Assembly: GCA_037176705.1 (NCBI GenBank)
Contig: CM073886.1
Span: 125,394,001-125,458,000, forward strand
Length of the DNA stretch: 64,000 bases
Origin: Molossus alvarezi
Lineage: Eukaryota; Chordata; Mammalia; Chiroptera; Molossidae
Direction: 5' to 3'
Part shown: positions 11,301-26,300 of the stretch, one piece after another
Layout of the letters: the number at the start of each line of letters is the position of its first letter
Position numbering within the stretch: the stretch's first letter is position 1
The notes under the pieces: model-generated
Told to the model about the DNA's origin: nothing
Seen by the model: only the letters and a program-made list of their open reading frames with translations
The model's database searches: none
Position numbers and translations under genes: made by a program

Positions 11301-14300
11301 CTCCTCTCATTGGAGAATCCATGTTTCCTCTTCCTTAACTGCTTCCCACGCCACCTGACCTGCTACCCCAAATAGCCATGCTAGAATCCAGTTGTTTTGA
11401 TGTGTAGTTAAAAACTGCCTTGCAAAACAAGCATGTGAGAGACAGCTGTCTCTCATAAAAAAAAAAAAAAAATTCTTTTTTTTTTTTCTCACCCGAGGAC
11501 AATTTTCCATTTTTTGTTCAGATAGAGTGGGAGGGAGAGAGAGGAACAGAGAGAGAGAGAAACATCGATGTGAAGGGACACATCGAGTGGCTGCCACCCA
11601 CACGACCAACCAGGGTTGGGGACAAACTGCAACCGAGGTACGTGCCCTTAGCGGGAACCGAACCCGGGTCTCTCAGTACCGCAGGCTGATGCTCCAACCG
11701 CTGAGCCAAAGCGGCCAGGGCGACACAGCTGTCAATATCAGCTCTTAAGCACCTCAAAGCAAAGCAGTTGATCACATACTGATATTTAGGGTTGCAGGTC
11801 AGCAGGTGGCAGGAACGAGGGGGATTAGCGCTTGAGGCACAGTGCGGGGTGAAGCTAAAACCGAAGCCTAAGGGCAGACATCACCGAGAAATGAGGCTGA
11901 GCAGATGAGGACACGGTGTGCCCACTTTTCAGCTTTCTCAGCAGTTCTCTCAATAGTCTGACACACTGGAAGAGATGCATTAGAAGTTAGAGTAAACATT
12001 CTTGGTTTGAGTCCACATGTTCACCCTACATCTGTAACTTGCGAGAGAAAAGATGGCTATTTTAATTAAGTCGAACAACTATGAGTCACTTTTCCCCTGA
12101 TGGTATTGTTCTTATAAGTGGGTCCATCAGTTTAGGCCATGTGAGGGATTTAATGCCCCTACAGCTCTTAACTCCCATCTTTTCTTAGTTTATTTTATTT
12201 CTTTTGGCTAGGTTTTGATTAGTTGTAAGTTAAAATTAAATTTTATGTGTCTGATTTATTATTGATAACATAATTAAGTAACCACAAGCCTAGTTAATGT
12301 CACTTCCTGAGGGTTAGAGGAGAGTCCTTTATGTAGTGAATGAAGAGTCCCTCTTACCAGCCATGGTGGTGGTCGTTCAGTGATTAAAATGTCAAGGGTT
12401 CATCAGCAAGTTTCTGCTCTAGCATTTTCTTCCCTGTAGGATGGTCTAGAGCTTGCTGCCTGACCTCTGCCCACGCTGACCAAGGAGCAGTTTGATGCTG
12501 TGGCACTTGGTCCCTCAAACCTGTGTCCCTCTGCTGGGGAGCAGGGAAGTGTCCTTAGCTCCCCTGACTGGCCAAAGGCCAACAGTGCTAGTTGAAAATG
12601 TCACAGCGACAAATAGTGGGGCAATTAATTTTTCTCCTCAAACTGAGAGCAGAAAACGACTTCTCAGCAAACGAAGTTTAAAATTACCACCTTGCATATT
12701 ACGATGTTTTAATTGTTCAATGTTTCAGTGAATTCCTGAAATTCTTTTCACCTTGCACACTGAAGCAATGCCAACTCTTAGTCAAGGTTTTAAACTGACT
12801 GTGGGGACCCCGAACAACACAGGAATACATCAGGGGATGCCACTACGAAGCAACTGCCTTTGGTTTCTTTTTCTTGAGGGAGACAAAGTGGTATGAAATA
12901 CTCAAGTCGTGGCTTTTGACAAGGGATACGATTCTTATTGAAGAAAGCAAACAAAAATTAAGCCTATATTCTAGTTCCATGTCACAGCTAAGCAAAGGGA
13001 GAAGGAATAGAAAGAGAGAAAAGGAAAGAGGCAGGAATACATATTCATCTAGAGGGTGGGAAAAACAGGTAAGCACACCCCCTGGAGAATTCCATTTCAT
13101 TAAAATGCATTTCTATCTCAGTGTGCTTCAACTTAATCAAAATTAAAATTGTGCACCAATATTATTATTGTGATTCAGAGAGATAAATATATACACTCAT
13201 TGAACATGAGGATATATATTATATATAAGAACATTGAATATAAGAATATCTTTTATTGACTCCATTGAATATACATATACACACACATTACAAATTATAT
13301 ATATATATACATATATATGTGTATATATATTGTGTGTGTGTATGTGTTTGTATATATATGTACACAGGTGTGTATGATTTTATATTTCCAGTTTTCTATC
13401 ACATCTCAAACTCCCTTTCTTTCCCTTAGTATGGGCCAGTCTGTACCTCCATTTACAGAGAAAGAGATGGAAGGCGAGAACGTTCCTTTAGGGAAGTCTA
13501 GCTCATCACTCTTCACCCGGGTCATGGTGTTTCAGCTACTGAAACGCTGGAGGGCTGATTAAAGATTCACGTCGTTCTTTTACTGACCTGCTCTCTAAGC
13601 CTTAGGCTTGGCTCTGAATGTGTGATGAGGACAGCTCCTCCGGTCAGAAATGAGTCTCTGAGCCAGAGAAGCAGGGACCAGAATAATTTCATCCCAAGGG
13701 TGAATGAAACCAGTCAAAGGCTGGAGATGGCCGCCGCACTAATGTTGTCAGCATTAACGTTGATGCTGATGTCAGTGGCAGAGGACGGCCAGCTCCTCAT
13801 GCAGACATGGCTCCAGTGGAAAGCGCCGAGATAAACACGAGGGGGTGAGGCGGCGTGGGAAGTGCACCACAGCATAAATCTTTTCCAGTTCACTACCTCC
13901 GCCAGGTGAAACCAATTTTAAAAAAATGTTTTTATTGATTTTTTAGAGAGAGAGGAAGGGAGAGAGAGACAGAAACATCCATGTGAGAGAAGAGACATTG
14001 ATTGGCTGCCTCCTGCATGCCCCCTACTGGAGATTGAGCCCGAAACCCGGGCATGTGCCCTGACCGGGTATAGGACGGAACCTCTCGGTCCATGGGATAT
14101 GCTCAATCTACTGAGCCACACCAGCTGGGTCAGGTGAAAATAATTTTGAGACCCTCTTACTAAAAGTTCTTCTCAAAGACATTTATCCCATCTCTTCTCT
14201 TAGGAAGCAAGCTCTGGTCACTTAAGATTTGGAAGGACTCAAGACAACCACAGTAAACATTAGTATTTGCCATTATGAGATGTAGGAACAGAGGCATTTG

Positions 14301-17300
14301 ACACTCCATCCACTCTGATGTTGTCTTTTTAAATAGATTCCTTGTTCCTGTTGTATAAAGTCACATGGTCAAGAATTATGACTGACTTGGGGGAACTGGT
14401 CAGTTGAATTCTTGTTACCATTCAGGTTCTTACCCATGTTCTCAAGAGACATGTGATAGAATCATCACAAGGGCCTGTGCCAGCTCACACTGGGGTCTGA
14501 AAACAAATTACTTCAAAGGTGCTTAAGCTGTAATAATAATTAATATTTACAATTTGAGATAATGCTTAAGAAACCAAGATCTCTTTATAAATTAGGGTTT
14601 ATATTATTATTTTATGTAGGATTATGTACCAAGATGAGCAGTTGCCTCAAACAAGAGTGCTTCTCACCTGGTTTCAGGTTTTATCACCAGAGGGTGCACA
14701 CGAACTCAGCCCCTTGTCAAGGCCTGAATTGTTCTTTTGTTTTAAACCCTTGGTGTTTAGCGAAAAATCCTCCAAAGAAAAAGACGGCTGGTGAATTTGC
14801 TGGAATTATTGTCCTGTAAAATCATTATTGCCTATCCAGATGCTACCAGCAAGTGATCCTTTCAAATTCAGTTCCAGGACCGATCTTGTTTTCCTGGAGG
14901 AAAGGGGACACGTATTTCTTCTTAGGTCCCACCGCTGTGGGTTTCTGATGCTCCTGAATGTCAAGGAACTCGGGGACAAATCTGGGGCCCCATCAAAGGT
15001 GTGAAGTATATTTATTTTTCCTTCTCTTTAGGTCCTAATTTTCTATTTTTTGTTTTATTTACTTGACTTCCTACTTTTTGGTTGGTCTTCGTATCATGTT
15101 GAAAATAAAGCAGGGTCTCGCCCTGGCCAGTTTGGCTCAGCGGTTAGTGTCGGCCTGCGGTCCGGAGAGACCCGGGTTCGGTTCCTGCTAAGGGCACGTA
15201 TTTCGGTTGCAGTTTGTCCCCGGCCCTGGTTGGTCGTGCGGGTGGCAGCCACTCGATGTGTCCCTTCACGTCGATGTTTCTCTCTCTCTCTCTCCCTTCC
15301 TCTCTCTCCCTCCCACTCTATCTGTACAAAAAATGGAAAAATATCCTCGGGTGAGGATTAAAAAAAAAAAAAAGAAGAAAATAAAGCAGGGTCTAAAGGA
15401 AGCTAATACAAAAGAATGAAAACGGTCCAGGGAGAGACAGAGATCTCAGCAGGGAATGAAAATGGGGCTGACGTAAGCCTACCTGAGTTCTCCAGCTCCT
15501 CGCGGCTGTACTGATAGAGGACGTCATACATGCCTCCCAGGGAGCCCGAGGTGAAATAGTGAGTCCCGAAGTTCTCGAATATCTGGCTGTACACAGCATA
15601 GTTGTATTCCAGAGGCAGGTGGCTGAGCGCTTCAAAAAAGACATTGGAAAGCGGCAGGTCCTTACTTTTTTTCATCGAGAAGTTTAAGACTTTTATCACT
15701 TTATGGACCCGAATAAAGCTGGAGTCCTGAACGGAAGAGGGGAGAAGAGGAAAAAGAAGGGTGATGAAGGCTTGTCTTTGGGTAACAAGCACCCACCTGG
15801 ACGGCATCTGTTCGTCCTTAGCTTCATTTCAATCTGCTTTTACAACAGTTTGAACTCTCTACTGTGTGTTCTCACACGCAAAATTAGGTTTTCTTTTTAC
15901 TATCCAGTACCTTTTCCTGAGATGTCCAACGTACTAAACCCTATGAGATTATCTCAACAACGTCAACTGGGAGACTAAGGCGTATGTTCTCTGCCAAAGA
16001 GGGATCGATTCTCAGGAAAGTAAATCTTTTTCCTTGATTGCCAGTCACGGCTGCATCCCTACTGAGTTGTTGTTTTTTTTCCCCTCACCCGAGGATGTTT
16101 TTTTCATTTATCTTCAGATAGAGTGAAAGGGAGGGAGGGAGAAAGAGAGAGAGAGAGAGAGAGACATCAATCGGTTGTCTCCCTCATGACCCCAACCAGG
16201 GTTGGGGACGAACCGCAACTGAAGTACATGCCATTGACTAGAATTGAACCCGGGACTCTTTGGTCTGCAGGCTGTCACTCTAACCACTGAGCCAAACCAG
16301 CCAGGTTAGAAAGACTTGCTAATGCAAATAGTTGAAAAAGGGTTATGCAACAAATTTTCAATCGGAAGTTATGCAACTGAGACTCAAGTCATAGCTTTGT
16401 CACTAACTGGGGAAAAGTTTATAAATTCTCTGCGCCTTAGTTACCTGGGAAATGTCACCTGGTGCACAGAAGAGGCCTGTGTACCATGATTTTTCACATC
16501 CCTTTAACACAGCATCAACCAAAATGCCATGATTCAAAATGACTAAGAGGTCAAATTAACTGAAATTATTTGCATTCTCTCTCCTCCACCCATAAGCAAA
16601 AATAGTTGTTTGAAGTTTATTTAAAAATCATTTTCTGTTATATCAGGTTGATTTAGGATTAGGTGGTTAGTATTGTGCCCCAAATCTCATTTCATTAAAT
16701 TGTTCTTCCTTCTACATAGCCACTGAGTTTTATACGTGTATCCATGTAACTGTTTTTTAAAATTTGTATATACTTTATCCAAACTCTCACGTTTAGCAAA
16801 TTGTAGTGTTTGAGCAAAAGGAACAGAAAGAGGAGCATATTTAGGCAAAAGAACTCTATGTAGCTGTAAATTATTAAACAGCTATTTTCCTGTGCGCTAT
16901 AATCATGGCACGGAATGACTGCCAACACAAAAGGAAAACAGCAATCACAAGGATTGAAAAAGAGTCATCATTCACCCCCCTTTCCCTTTGTCTTTTCTCC
17001 TTCTCCTCCTCCCTCTTTCCTACCTTCTTGCCTCCGATACATGTATCGCTCTCCTATCTCAGGTACTGAGGGTACAGAAGGAACGAGGCACAGTTCATGC
17101 CTTGGTGGAGCTGACATCTCAAGTGCCCATCAGTTCTGTTGGTAAGTTTGGAACCTGAATGTTGTCAGAGAACCACGGCTTTGAAAGTTAGAGGGGACTG
17201 TGCTTTCAATAACCAGTGGAATCGCTCCCCGAGACTCTGAAATGCCTATTGAGATTTGGGCACCGAAATGAGGGGTTCACAATTTCCAGAAAACCAAATT

Positions 17301-20300
17301 GTGGAAAATACAAATGACATTTTGGTGATTCTGCTGAGCACAGCACCTCCATGGGACTTTACTCGGCCTGCGTGATGCCTTGAATTGGTTATTTTAGACT
17401 AAAAAATTACATGATAGTAGGTTATGTATTAACCATGTATAATCCAGTACAACATTCTGTGAGATCTTTTTTGGTAAAGAAAATCAGAAAAGCACTAAAT
17501 CTTACTGAGAAAACCGGCATTTTGACTTTGAAACAGACTATATGCCCAACAAATATATTTAGCCAGATCTGTGATTGACAAAATTAATAAATAAAGCACT
17601 AAGCTCCACTGAAGGGTTTGGATGGATTTTTGAATTTGTGGGAACTTGTTTTCACTATTTGAAGACTAGGAGAGGTTGCAGTAGAATTTCCTGCTTAGAC
17701 CGAGATTTCCTTATTCTGTTTGGATTTAATCAACGACCACAATTATGATATTAGGTCGAACCGTAAGAAGTCGAGAATTTTGTAAATCAGAAGTGGTTGA
17801 ACAGCAGAGGTTTCGTGTTTCAATCTGATACTGCAATCGCCCTAAATGTTTCCACTTGAGGGCAGACTAGTGGAGGGTCAATTAACAGCTGTTTGCCTAC
17901 AGAGACGTGTCCCAGTTTCCCAGCATGTTTGACACCACGTTTATAAACCCATTCTCTAAAGCAAATCTTACTGTCAAGATAAATATATACATATCTTCCA
18001 ACATCTCCATTTCCTTTCCCATTTTGACTATATATTTTGGCAGTGATTTCCAGTCCTGGATATGTTATCAGTGTGAGCTGGGGGACTTAAAAAAAATAAA
18101 CCAGCCCTGGCGGGTTTGGCTCAGCGGTCAGAGCGTTGGTCTGTGGACCAGAGAGTCCCAGGTTCGGTTCCCGCTAAGGGCACGTACCTCGGTTGTAGTT
18201 TGTCACCTCCCTGCCCCCGGGTTGGGGTTGTGTGGGTGGCAACCACTTGATGTGTCTCTTTCACATTAATGTTTCTCTCTGTCCTTTCCGCTCTATCTGA
18301 AGATAAAAATGCAAAAATGTCCTTGGGTGAGGAACAAACAAACAAACAAACAAAAAACCAGAATCACATGCCCAGTCCTAGATATTCTGAATCAGTAAGT
18401 TCAGGGAGGGACCTGGGTGGAGGTGGGGGTGGTGACGTATTTTTACTTCCTCGTAATTCTGATACTAACTTGTCTTAAGAATGTAATTTGGTAAATTTGG
18501 GGGACACAATGTGACCCACAGTCTATTTCAACTGAATTAGCTATCTGATCTTCTAAAAGGAGTCTATTTTATTCTCATTTTTTTTCTTATGTTCATATCA
18601 GAGTTGTACTCTTTTCACAGTTTGTTGAAACTATACATGAATGAATGAACGAACGAACGATTAAGCAGATAGTTTCGAGTGTAATGCAGTGGGTAAGAAT
18701 AGTGAACAAAAGCCGACACACTGATGTCAGTGCCCAGCTCTGGCGTCGATGACAGTGGCATCATAGAAGCCGCTTAGCGTCCTGGACTTGAGTGTAGCAC
18801 CTGGCATGTCAGGTGTCTGACAAATGTGTGAGGAATTAAACAGAATTATATGGACCTTAATTTACTTATGTGCAAAATGGTGTTAAAAATACTCGTTACC
18901 TCTTAGGGTTCTTTGGAAGATAAATGAAACGCTTAGGAAATGCACCTATAAAGTGCTACGGGCCTCATGTTCATACAAGCGTATGGATGTGTGAACAGAT
19001 AGACATGGGGAGGGCCCTCTGGTGAAGTCAGAGGAGCCATAACGTGGTGCCCCAGGCGCCGGTCCTGTGGTTCCGGCACCGGAACCCGCTTCCCTCTCTG
19101 CTCTCACGTGCGGGTCTCCGCTCAGCCTCCCGAGTCATCCCTTTGGAACAACAAGCCCTGCTCAGAGTGGTGCCTGTGGGGAGGAACAGATACTCTTTCA
19201 AAAGAGACTTGTAAATGCCTGGTAGAAAAATCTCTCCCCTAAATCGTTTCAGAGTTGGAAGACATTTCCAGGAGATTTAACATGCAAATAATAGAAGGAA
19301 CAGGAAGTGATGAAGAAAGGTTAATGGATAAAGACGTGTCTTTACTTGTAAAAGAGGTCCATGAGTTCCGGGCAAGATTAATGGGAAAAGTCCAACCTAA
19401 ATTTTAAGCATAAAAAATTGTAGCCCTGACCAGTTTTGCTCAGTGGTTAGAGCGTTGGCCTACAGACAAGGGAGTCCTGGGTTCCCACTAAGGGCGCGTA
19501 CCTCAGTTGCAGTGTGTCCCAGGCCCCGGTTGGGGTCATGTGGATGGCAACCAGTCGATGTGTCTCTCTTACATTGATGTTTCTCTCTCTCCCTTCCCCC
19601 CTTTCTCCCTCCCACTCTATCTGAAGATAAATGCAAAAATGTCTCGGGTGAGGATTAAAAAGATTTTTTAAATTTCCAGACAGAACAAAAGAGAGAAAAT
19701 CAGCTCTACATGTGATTGTTTCCCTCCGTACAATGTAAATTAGGAGACAGTGGTATGACATCTATGCACCAGCAGGGGAGGAGGACTATGATTCCACATT
19801 CCATAGCTGACCAAGATATTCTCCATCTTTATTGCTCAGGGAAAATGTAGGCATTTTTCGATCTACTCTATGCACTTAGGGAATATATCTTGCAGGCCTC
19901 CTACCTGAGATCTGATGATTAAATGAGAAGAAGGATCTCATCTCATTAAAAGAAAAGAAAAATATAGGTATTATTATGCTGTATAACGAGGCAGAGATGA
20001 CTACAAGCAGAATTGTGAAGTTAGTAGAACTTCCAAAATGACCAGAAAGATAAAAGGAATAGATAGAATTGTGACAAAGGAGGTCAAAGTTAAAAACAGG
20101 AAACAGCAACCGAGTGAAACAAGTACGAAAAATTAAAAGCAGGAGAAAGACGATGAAGTGTTTCAGTGAGTACACTAATTGCACATTGGCTGAATTTCCC
20201 TAGCAGAGGCCGGAGACGACCAGATTACACTGAAAAAGTACAATTCTATGACGTGTGGTGTATGAGAAGCACATACACGTAAAACAGTGAAGGCTAAGAA

Positions 20301-23300
20301 AACAACCATAAACACTGCCCCATCATTATACACATCACCTCTGTAATTTTTGTATTGGTAAAAGCAAAGTGTAGCGGTAAATACACCCTGCAAAGAGAGA
20401 TAAATCAACGACCACGGAGAGAACACTAAAGCTATTCAAATAGGAGTTAGAAATACTACTGATTGGACACGCAAACTCCCCCCTTCTTGTTGTATGATCC
20501 CTGGAATTGCCATTAATTTTCAGGAAAGAATGAGAGGCCCAGGAACCGTTTTTCTTACCTTTTTGTGGGAGGCTTGAATGGCTTGTTTGAAGGCAGAGTT
20601 CTGGCTGGAGTACTGCTGTTGCTTCGAGGAATAAAAAATCGGCACTCGAAACCCACTCTTCACTGTGCTCCATTCGGAGTTTTTTTCATTTTTAGTCTTT
20701 TCAAATGAAGTTAAATCCTTGTAGAAATCTGTTTTCAAATCATCCTCTTTAGTCTCTACCTGGAGAAAAATCCATGTGAAATAAAACAGAATTTAGGAAA
20801 TGTTGGAGCTACTTGTAAAGATCTAATGCAATGATCATTCATTTATGCATTCAATAAATCTTTATTGAAGACTCATTTTGCTAGAGAATATGGAATAGTA
20901 TTGGTTCCTGCTCACAGGGAGTCAATAGTTTATTTAGGGAGAAAGACAATCGCAGATACTTAATTCAATATAGGAAGTATTGTGCTGTCCATGGAATTGC
21001 CGTCAGTAACTATAAAACCCAGAAAGAAAATATCAGGAAAGTTTAGCTCAAGGAAATGACTCCCAAGCTGAGATTTAATGGGCTTATGAGTTATGAGGAC
21101 TATTTTTAGTCTGCTTGTGAACTTGATGCAGTTTGCTATCTGATTTCAGGTATCTTTCAGAAAATTAAGGGCTAGAAAAGGAGAGGGCGGGTCCTGTCTG
21201 TTCCTGCTCTGGTATCATCCTCATCCCCTTAGCTGTAGTCCGTGCTGGGCTTCAGCGCTCTACTGGCCATGTCTGCAGAGCAGAGGACAAATGATCAGTT
21301 GGTTCGCCTGGTGGGTGGTGGGTGGTGGGTGGTCAGCTTCCCAGATTTGGTCTGGGAAGAAGAGAAAAAGGCAGTGGGACTTGAGCTGAGTGGAGCGTAT
21401 TTTAAATACGAGTTAAATCCTTGTTATGATTATGCTAGTAAGAAGAAAACAGGATAAACGTCAAAGAAAAAGGTTGCGAAGGAAATGAAAGAATAGTTCT
21501 TTATGTTAAAGATGCTTGTCTGGTTTGCAATGGAAAAACCTCTTGTTGTTTGTTGTTTTAGAACATCCAGTATTCAAACGCACTGTGAGGCAAACCACAG
21601 GTCACAATTAAACAGCTTGCACGATTAGTCAAGCAAAGACAAAATAGCTCATCTGCAAAACAGTCTTGCTCAATAGTAAAATACAGTCAAAAGTTCAATG
21701 TTACTTTCCGATACTGCACTGCACCGGACCGAGCATCTAACATGGGCAGGGAGGAGAGAAGGGGGATGCTGTTCCATGAAACAATACAGAATGGCGAGCA
21801 CCAAGGCAACTTTCGGAAGGAGGAAGATGAATTCTTTTAGTGGTGTGTAAGGAACAGCTGGTAGGTGTTGATAAACTTCATTTTTTTCTAGAGTTTCCCA
21901 GCAAGAGATGTTAAACAAATTCTGGGGAAGAGGTTTCAATCCCCATTTTACATATTGCAAGTTTCTCCCAGAGCCTATCACTTTAAAAATATATATTTTT
22001 AAAATTGATTTGAGAATGAGAGAGAGAGAGAAACATTGATGTGAAAGAGAAACATCAATCAGGCACCCCAACTGGGGATTGAACCGGCAACCTGGGCATG
22101 TACACCAACTGGAAATAAAATTGGCGATCCTTTGATGCATGGGACTATGCTCAATCAACTAAGCCACACTGGCCAGGGCTCCCTGAGCCCATCTTGACAA
22201 CTGATCTCTATGTATCTTGTGGGTTGATGGCCCCCTGGGGCTCTGGATGCATTGACAGTTTTACTGTTGTATTTGAAGAAAGAAGATGAGTTTGTAGGCA
22301 GAGGCAGAAGCAAGTTAAGAGAAACTAGGGGGAATGGAGGGGACAGGGTGGCACTTGGTTTCCTGTGTCGTGAGGGTTAGAAACAACTCAAAGTTGTACA
22401 TTTTACAAGGAATTCAAGAAGGCTTTGCAGGAGGGCAGCGCTGGGAAGGTTGTCAGGCTTTGGGATGCAGCAGGAGGCTGTTTCTGGGGAGGTCAGTGTA
22501 TTGGTAAGAATCAAAGTGTAGTAGTAGCCACACCCTGCAGTCTCTGGGCCACCAAATGCTTAGCGCACAGCCAGTAGCAAAGAAGCAACAACAAAGGAAA
22601 GAAAGGAGGATTCCCAAATGGTATAGCTCTGGGGACTGGTGCAGGGATCTTGTGTGACAGCTCCACATTCAGCAGTCGGGGGACCCCTCAGGGGCGGAAT
22701 TCTTCCTGTGGTCTCTGTTCTGACTTCCTCTCCTATGCCTGCCCTTCCCTACCCTCTTCCAGGAGCCTGTCTACAACCAGCCCATTATAGCATGTCTTCA
22801 ACTCCAACACTGTAGGAGAAGGGAAGTCACATGTCTGCTGAATCTCTTCCTCTATGTTTTCAGTAAGGTATAGCTTAGATTTGCACATGCCTGCTAAAGG
22901 CATAAACAGTAATACAGAAATAAGTGAAAAGTAACCCAACAGCTAGTGCTGGTAACTTTGTGTCTGGCCATCTCCAAATCATTGTTTGAAGACATACATA
23001 TCACCATGACCGTCCTCAGCAGTTGAATATCACCTAGACCTCAATAACATGCAGTTAGAGATCAGCTCATGCAGCTTCTTCAGCTTGGACAAGGTTTAGA
23101 ACTACACTGATAATGCAACGAGTCTACTCTGAATGAGGATTTTCAGGCTGTTTTTCCTGATACAACTGGCCTTCTAGGCTTCGGTTACCAAGTTACATGG
23201 GGGGATCCAAAGTCTTCTGGTAAATGTTTAACAACCAACTCCTTGGGAGGGGAAAAATACCACCATTTACTCTAGCATTTGCCTTTTGTCATGGTGGATA

Positions 23301-26300
23301 CATTCCTACCACAGCTGATTTCAAGCTATGCAGTGCCTCTGAATTCCAATTTGGGAAATGACACAGTAGCAAATTATTATACAGTATTTTCATGACACAC
23401 ATGCAATAGAGGTAAGGTGACTTCAGGAGCATAAGCCATAGCAAAATGGAACACCACCATTCAGGAGTGATACATTTTGAATAATTGTCACCCATGTTGT
23501 TAATATTTTTATTCAATTGTAAGATTACATGTTTAATATTTAATAATGGCTATGTTTAACAGTTGGCTTGCAAAACCTCTGAAGATTTAACAATTGGCTC
23601 TTGTAAGCTGGAAGACCTGGCTCCATTGGGGAGTTCCACTGGTGATACCTTTAAAATGATAGTTTACCAAAGACACTCAGACCTGGTACACATGGCACAA
23701 TGGTTATGTCTCTCTGATATAACCATCAAGGTCTCACGTAGCACAGGCGGCACTGAAGCGGGAGCTGGGATGCTAAGCTTGTTCTGCCTTTTACTTGCTG
23801 CACAACTCAGAATGTTTTCTGTCTGCAAGGAGCCCACAGGGAATTTTCTACCTTTCTGGAAAGGCTGTTAGAGGAATTGAGGAACTGAGGAAAACAATCT
23901 ATGCAAGAGCTCTGAAGACTCTAAAGCATCCTGGATATGTGAAATGTTACCTAAGCCCAAATTTATCCTAACCTTGAATGCTGAGTTTAAGCTTTCTTAC
24001 TAGTAAAATTGCATGAAATACATGCTGAAAATGTAGACAGTAATTTTTTAAAATTATTGTACTTTGCAAGTAAGCTTATGGATTGGTTGTTTGAGAGCTA
24101 GAAAGTATCCTCCAACAGAACAATATTATGTGCAAATATTTGGGTTTCAGCTCTGTCTACGTAGCCTATTCAATACAATCAATCTTAAGAGTAGCACCTC
24201 ACCGACTGGACTGCTGAGGCTATTGTTTCCTTGGGAAAATGTCTCTTCTGGGTTACTACTTACCGTGCCTGCATGACCTTTTCCACCCTCTGGGGTTAGC
24301 ATCTCCCTTTGCATAGTCCTTTACCTGGTCAGAGTCACTTGCTAGTCTCGAACTTCTACCTTCGGGCGGAGATGAGGTTTCTCAAGGTAAAGCTCCCAGA
24401 AGGTGTTTGAATTTGGCAGTTGGGCCCTAAGGGTATTCCCCACACCATGAACATGTATTGCATGGTGTTAAATTGAGTTTATTAAATTGGAAAATGCCTC
24501 TATTTATATCCACATAAAAGCTGTTTTAAAGAAAAGGGTTGAATGACCTTTGCTGAGCTCATCTCTCCACAACGTGGCCATAGAAATCACTCGACCTCCT
24601 GAAATTCTCCCTGGCATGTCAATTTGCATGCATGGGTGTTAGCCTTAAAACCTTGTCTTTTCTGTTCCTCTTATCATAAATTAAAAGAAGTAGTTTAGTT
24701 CAATAAGTATGGAGCAAGATAGTGGGCTAGGTTCTGGGGGTACATAGTATGATGCTCATTACCACTTAGAAAAACACACAGGAAACCAAATGAACTAATA
24801 AAATAGGAAGGAAGGAGGCAGAGCTACCCACTTGATACTTAGATTCATTTGACTTTTTAGAAGGCAAGCACTCTGTTATGTCTAAATTTAGTGGTTACCA
24901 GAGAGAATCAGCTATGGTAGGAGGGGACTCTGAATAAGTCACACCGTTATTTTCTGTGTGGGGATATGACACAGCTATGGATGTCCACGGGGAGAGCATG
25001 AACTCTGGAGTTTGCAGAACCTGGGCTTGAATCTCTAATCTGCTACTTACTAGCTGTTTACTTTGGGCAAAATAATTACCTTCGTTTTGTTTTTGTTTTT
25101 TTCTGTAAATAGATGATACTAATACTGACCTCACGGGGTTGTGGAAGGACTAACCTCTAACACATAACAGGTCATTAAAAATGTTCATTACCTTTTATTC
25201 TGTCCCTTCATTCATCACTAACCTTTCATTGAAATTTAGCTTACAGTTGCCATTGGCACTGGCATGCCACTGTGATGGGCTGTCCTACCTCAAAGTTGAC
25301 ATTTTCCAGAATGGCTGAAACCCAGTAAGGGTTACTTGCATTGCTGCTTTTGACAGTTCTACATTTGCCTCCAATGACAGAGTGATCAAGGACTTCCCCT
25401 CTGGGCTCCCCTGCCAGAACATTAAACCTAGAAATAAAAGAATTTTCAAGAATTCAATAAATGTAGAGCAATCTTTAAAATTTACCTTACTTATATGAAA
25501 AAAAATCCTTCACGTAGACATTTTTGACTCATGACAAATGACTTGAAGTAAAGCCCAATATTTTTTGTCTAGTCTGTGGTGAAGCAAAAACTCAGCCCCT
25601 CTGGTTCTGCCCGGGTCCCCTTATTCCACTCACTTAGTTGTTTTGGGCTTTCTACATGAAATAAAATTAAGGTTGATAATTATTTCATGACTTCTAAAAC
25701 CAGCACAAACTTTGGAAGCAGACTATGAAATACATTGTTACATAACTAATGCTATCCTAGGCCCACTTCCTTCAGAACCACGCAGTACAGAAATTCTTAT
25801 AGAAAGCTAGTACTAAAATAGTCACAGCAATATTTTAATAGAATTGTAGTAATATTTTTAAAATAACATTTAAAATGTATTTAACAAATGCTTACATATT
25901 ATTTACTGTAAGTCAAGGACTGTTTGATCTATATTTAATGTTTATGATAACATATGATGTAGTTATAATTATTATACCTGTTTTCCAAATGAGGAGATTG
26001 AAGCATAGAAATTAATTAGCTTAGCATAAATCAAGTATTTAAGGAATTATTTTCTGGTAAATAAAAAAGTCCTCCAAGATGCTAACAGTTTTCCAAATTC
26101 TTATAGATATCAATATGTGTTCTGTGGGGAAAAATAAGTTTTGTATCTATTTATTTATTTATTTTTTTATCCTCACCCGAGGACACTTAATATATATATA
26201 TATTTTGTTCAGATAGAGTTGGAAGGAGAGAGAGAGAGAGAAACATTGACGTGAAAGGGACACACCGAGTGGTTGCCACCCACACAACCCAACCAGGGCC

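Larger units (their letters stand above)
10317..15482 (-). other. C6 intron 8
   Basis: Holds a C-rich tandem repeat (10396-10471), an unclassified GC-rich block to about 11375, three Ves SINEs (11455-11721, 13920-14131, 15120-15376) and an AT/TG microsatellite (13190-13370). No gene is seen. Confidence 0.6.
15727..20558 (-). other. C6 intron 7
   Basis: Contains Ves SINEs at 16070-16305, 18104-18333 and 19423-19667, MER5A-like sequence interrupted by the second of these (18360-18420), a small ATGA/ACGA run (18636-18661) and a MIR-like segment near 18840-18970. The stretch 16320-18100 has no clear feature besides a pyrimidine-rich tract at 16971-17036. Confidence 0.6.
20760..25288 (-). other. 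C6 intron 6
   Basis: One Ves SINE (21992-22179) and one MIR (24985-25195). An old repeat-like segment with ATTCAATAAATCTTTATTGA lies near 20840-20970. The stretch 22200-24980 is unique-looking and I cannot assign it. Confidence 0.6.

Noticed and set aside
10824..11375. 183-residue plus-strand ORF in the GC-rich block
   Set aside because: Pro/Ser/Leu-rich composition expected of C-rich non-coding DNA; no recognisable domain and overlapping frames on both strands.
15120..15190. tRNA gene-like sequence, also at every other Ves head
   Set aside because: These are the tRNA-derived heads of Ves SINEs with A tails and TSDs, not functional tRNA genes.
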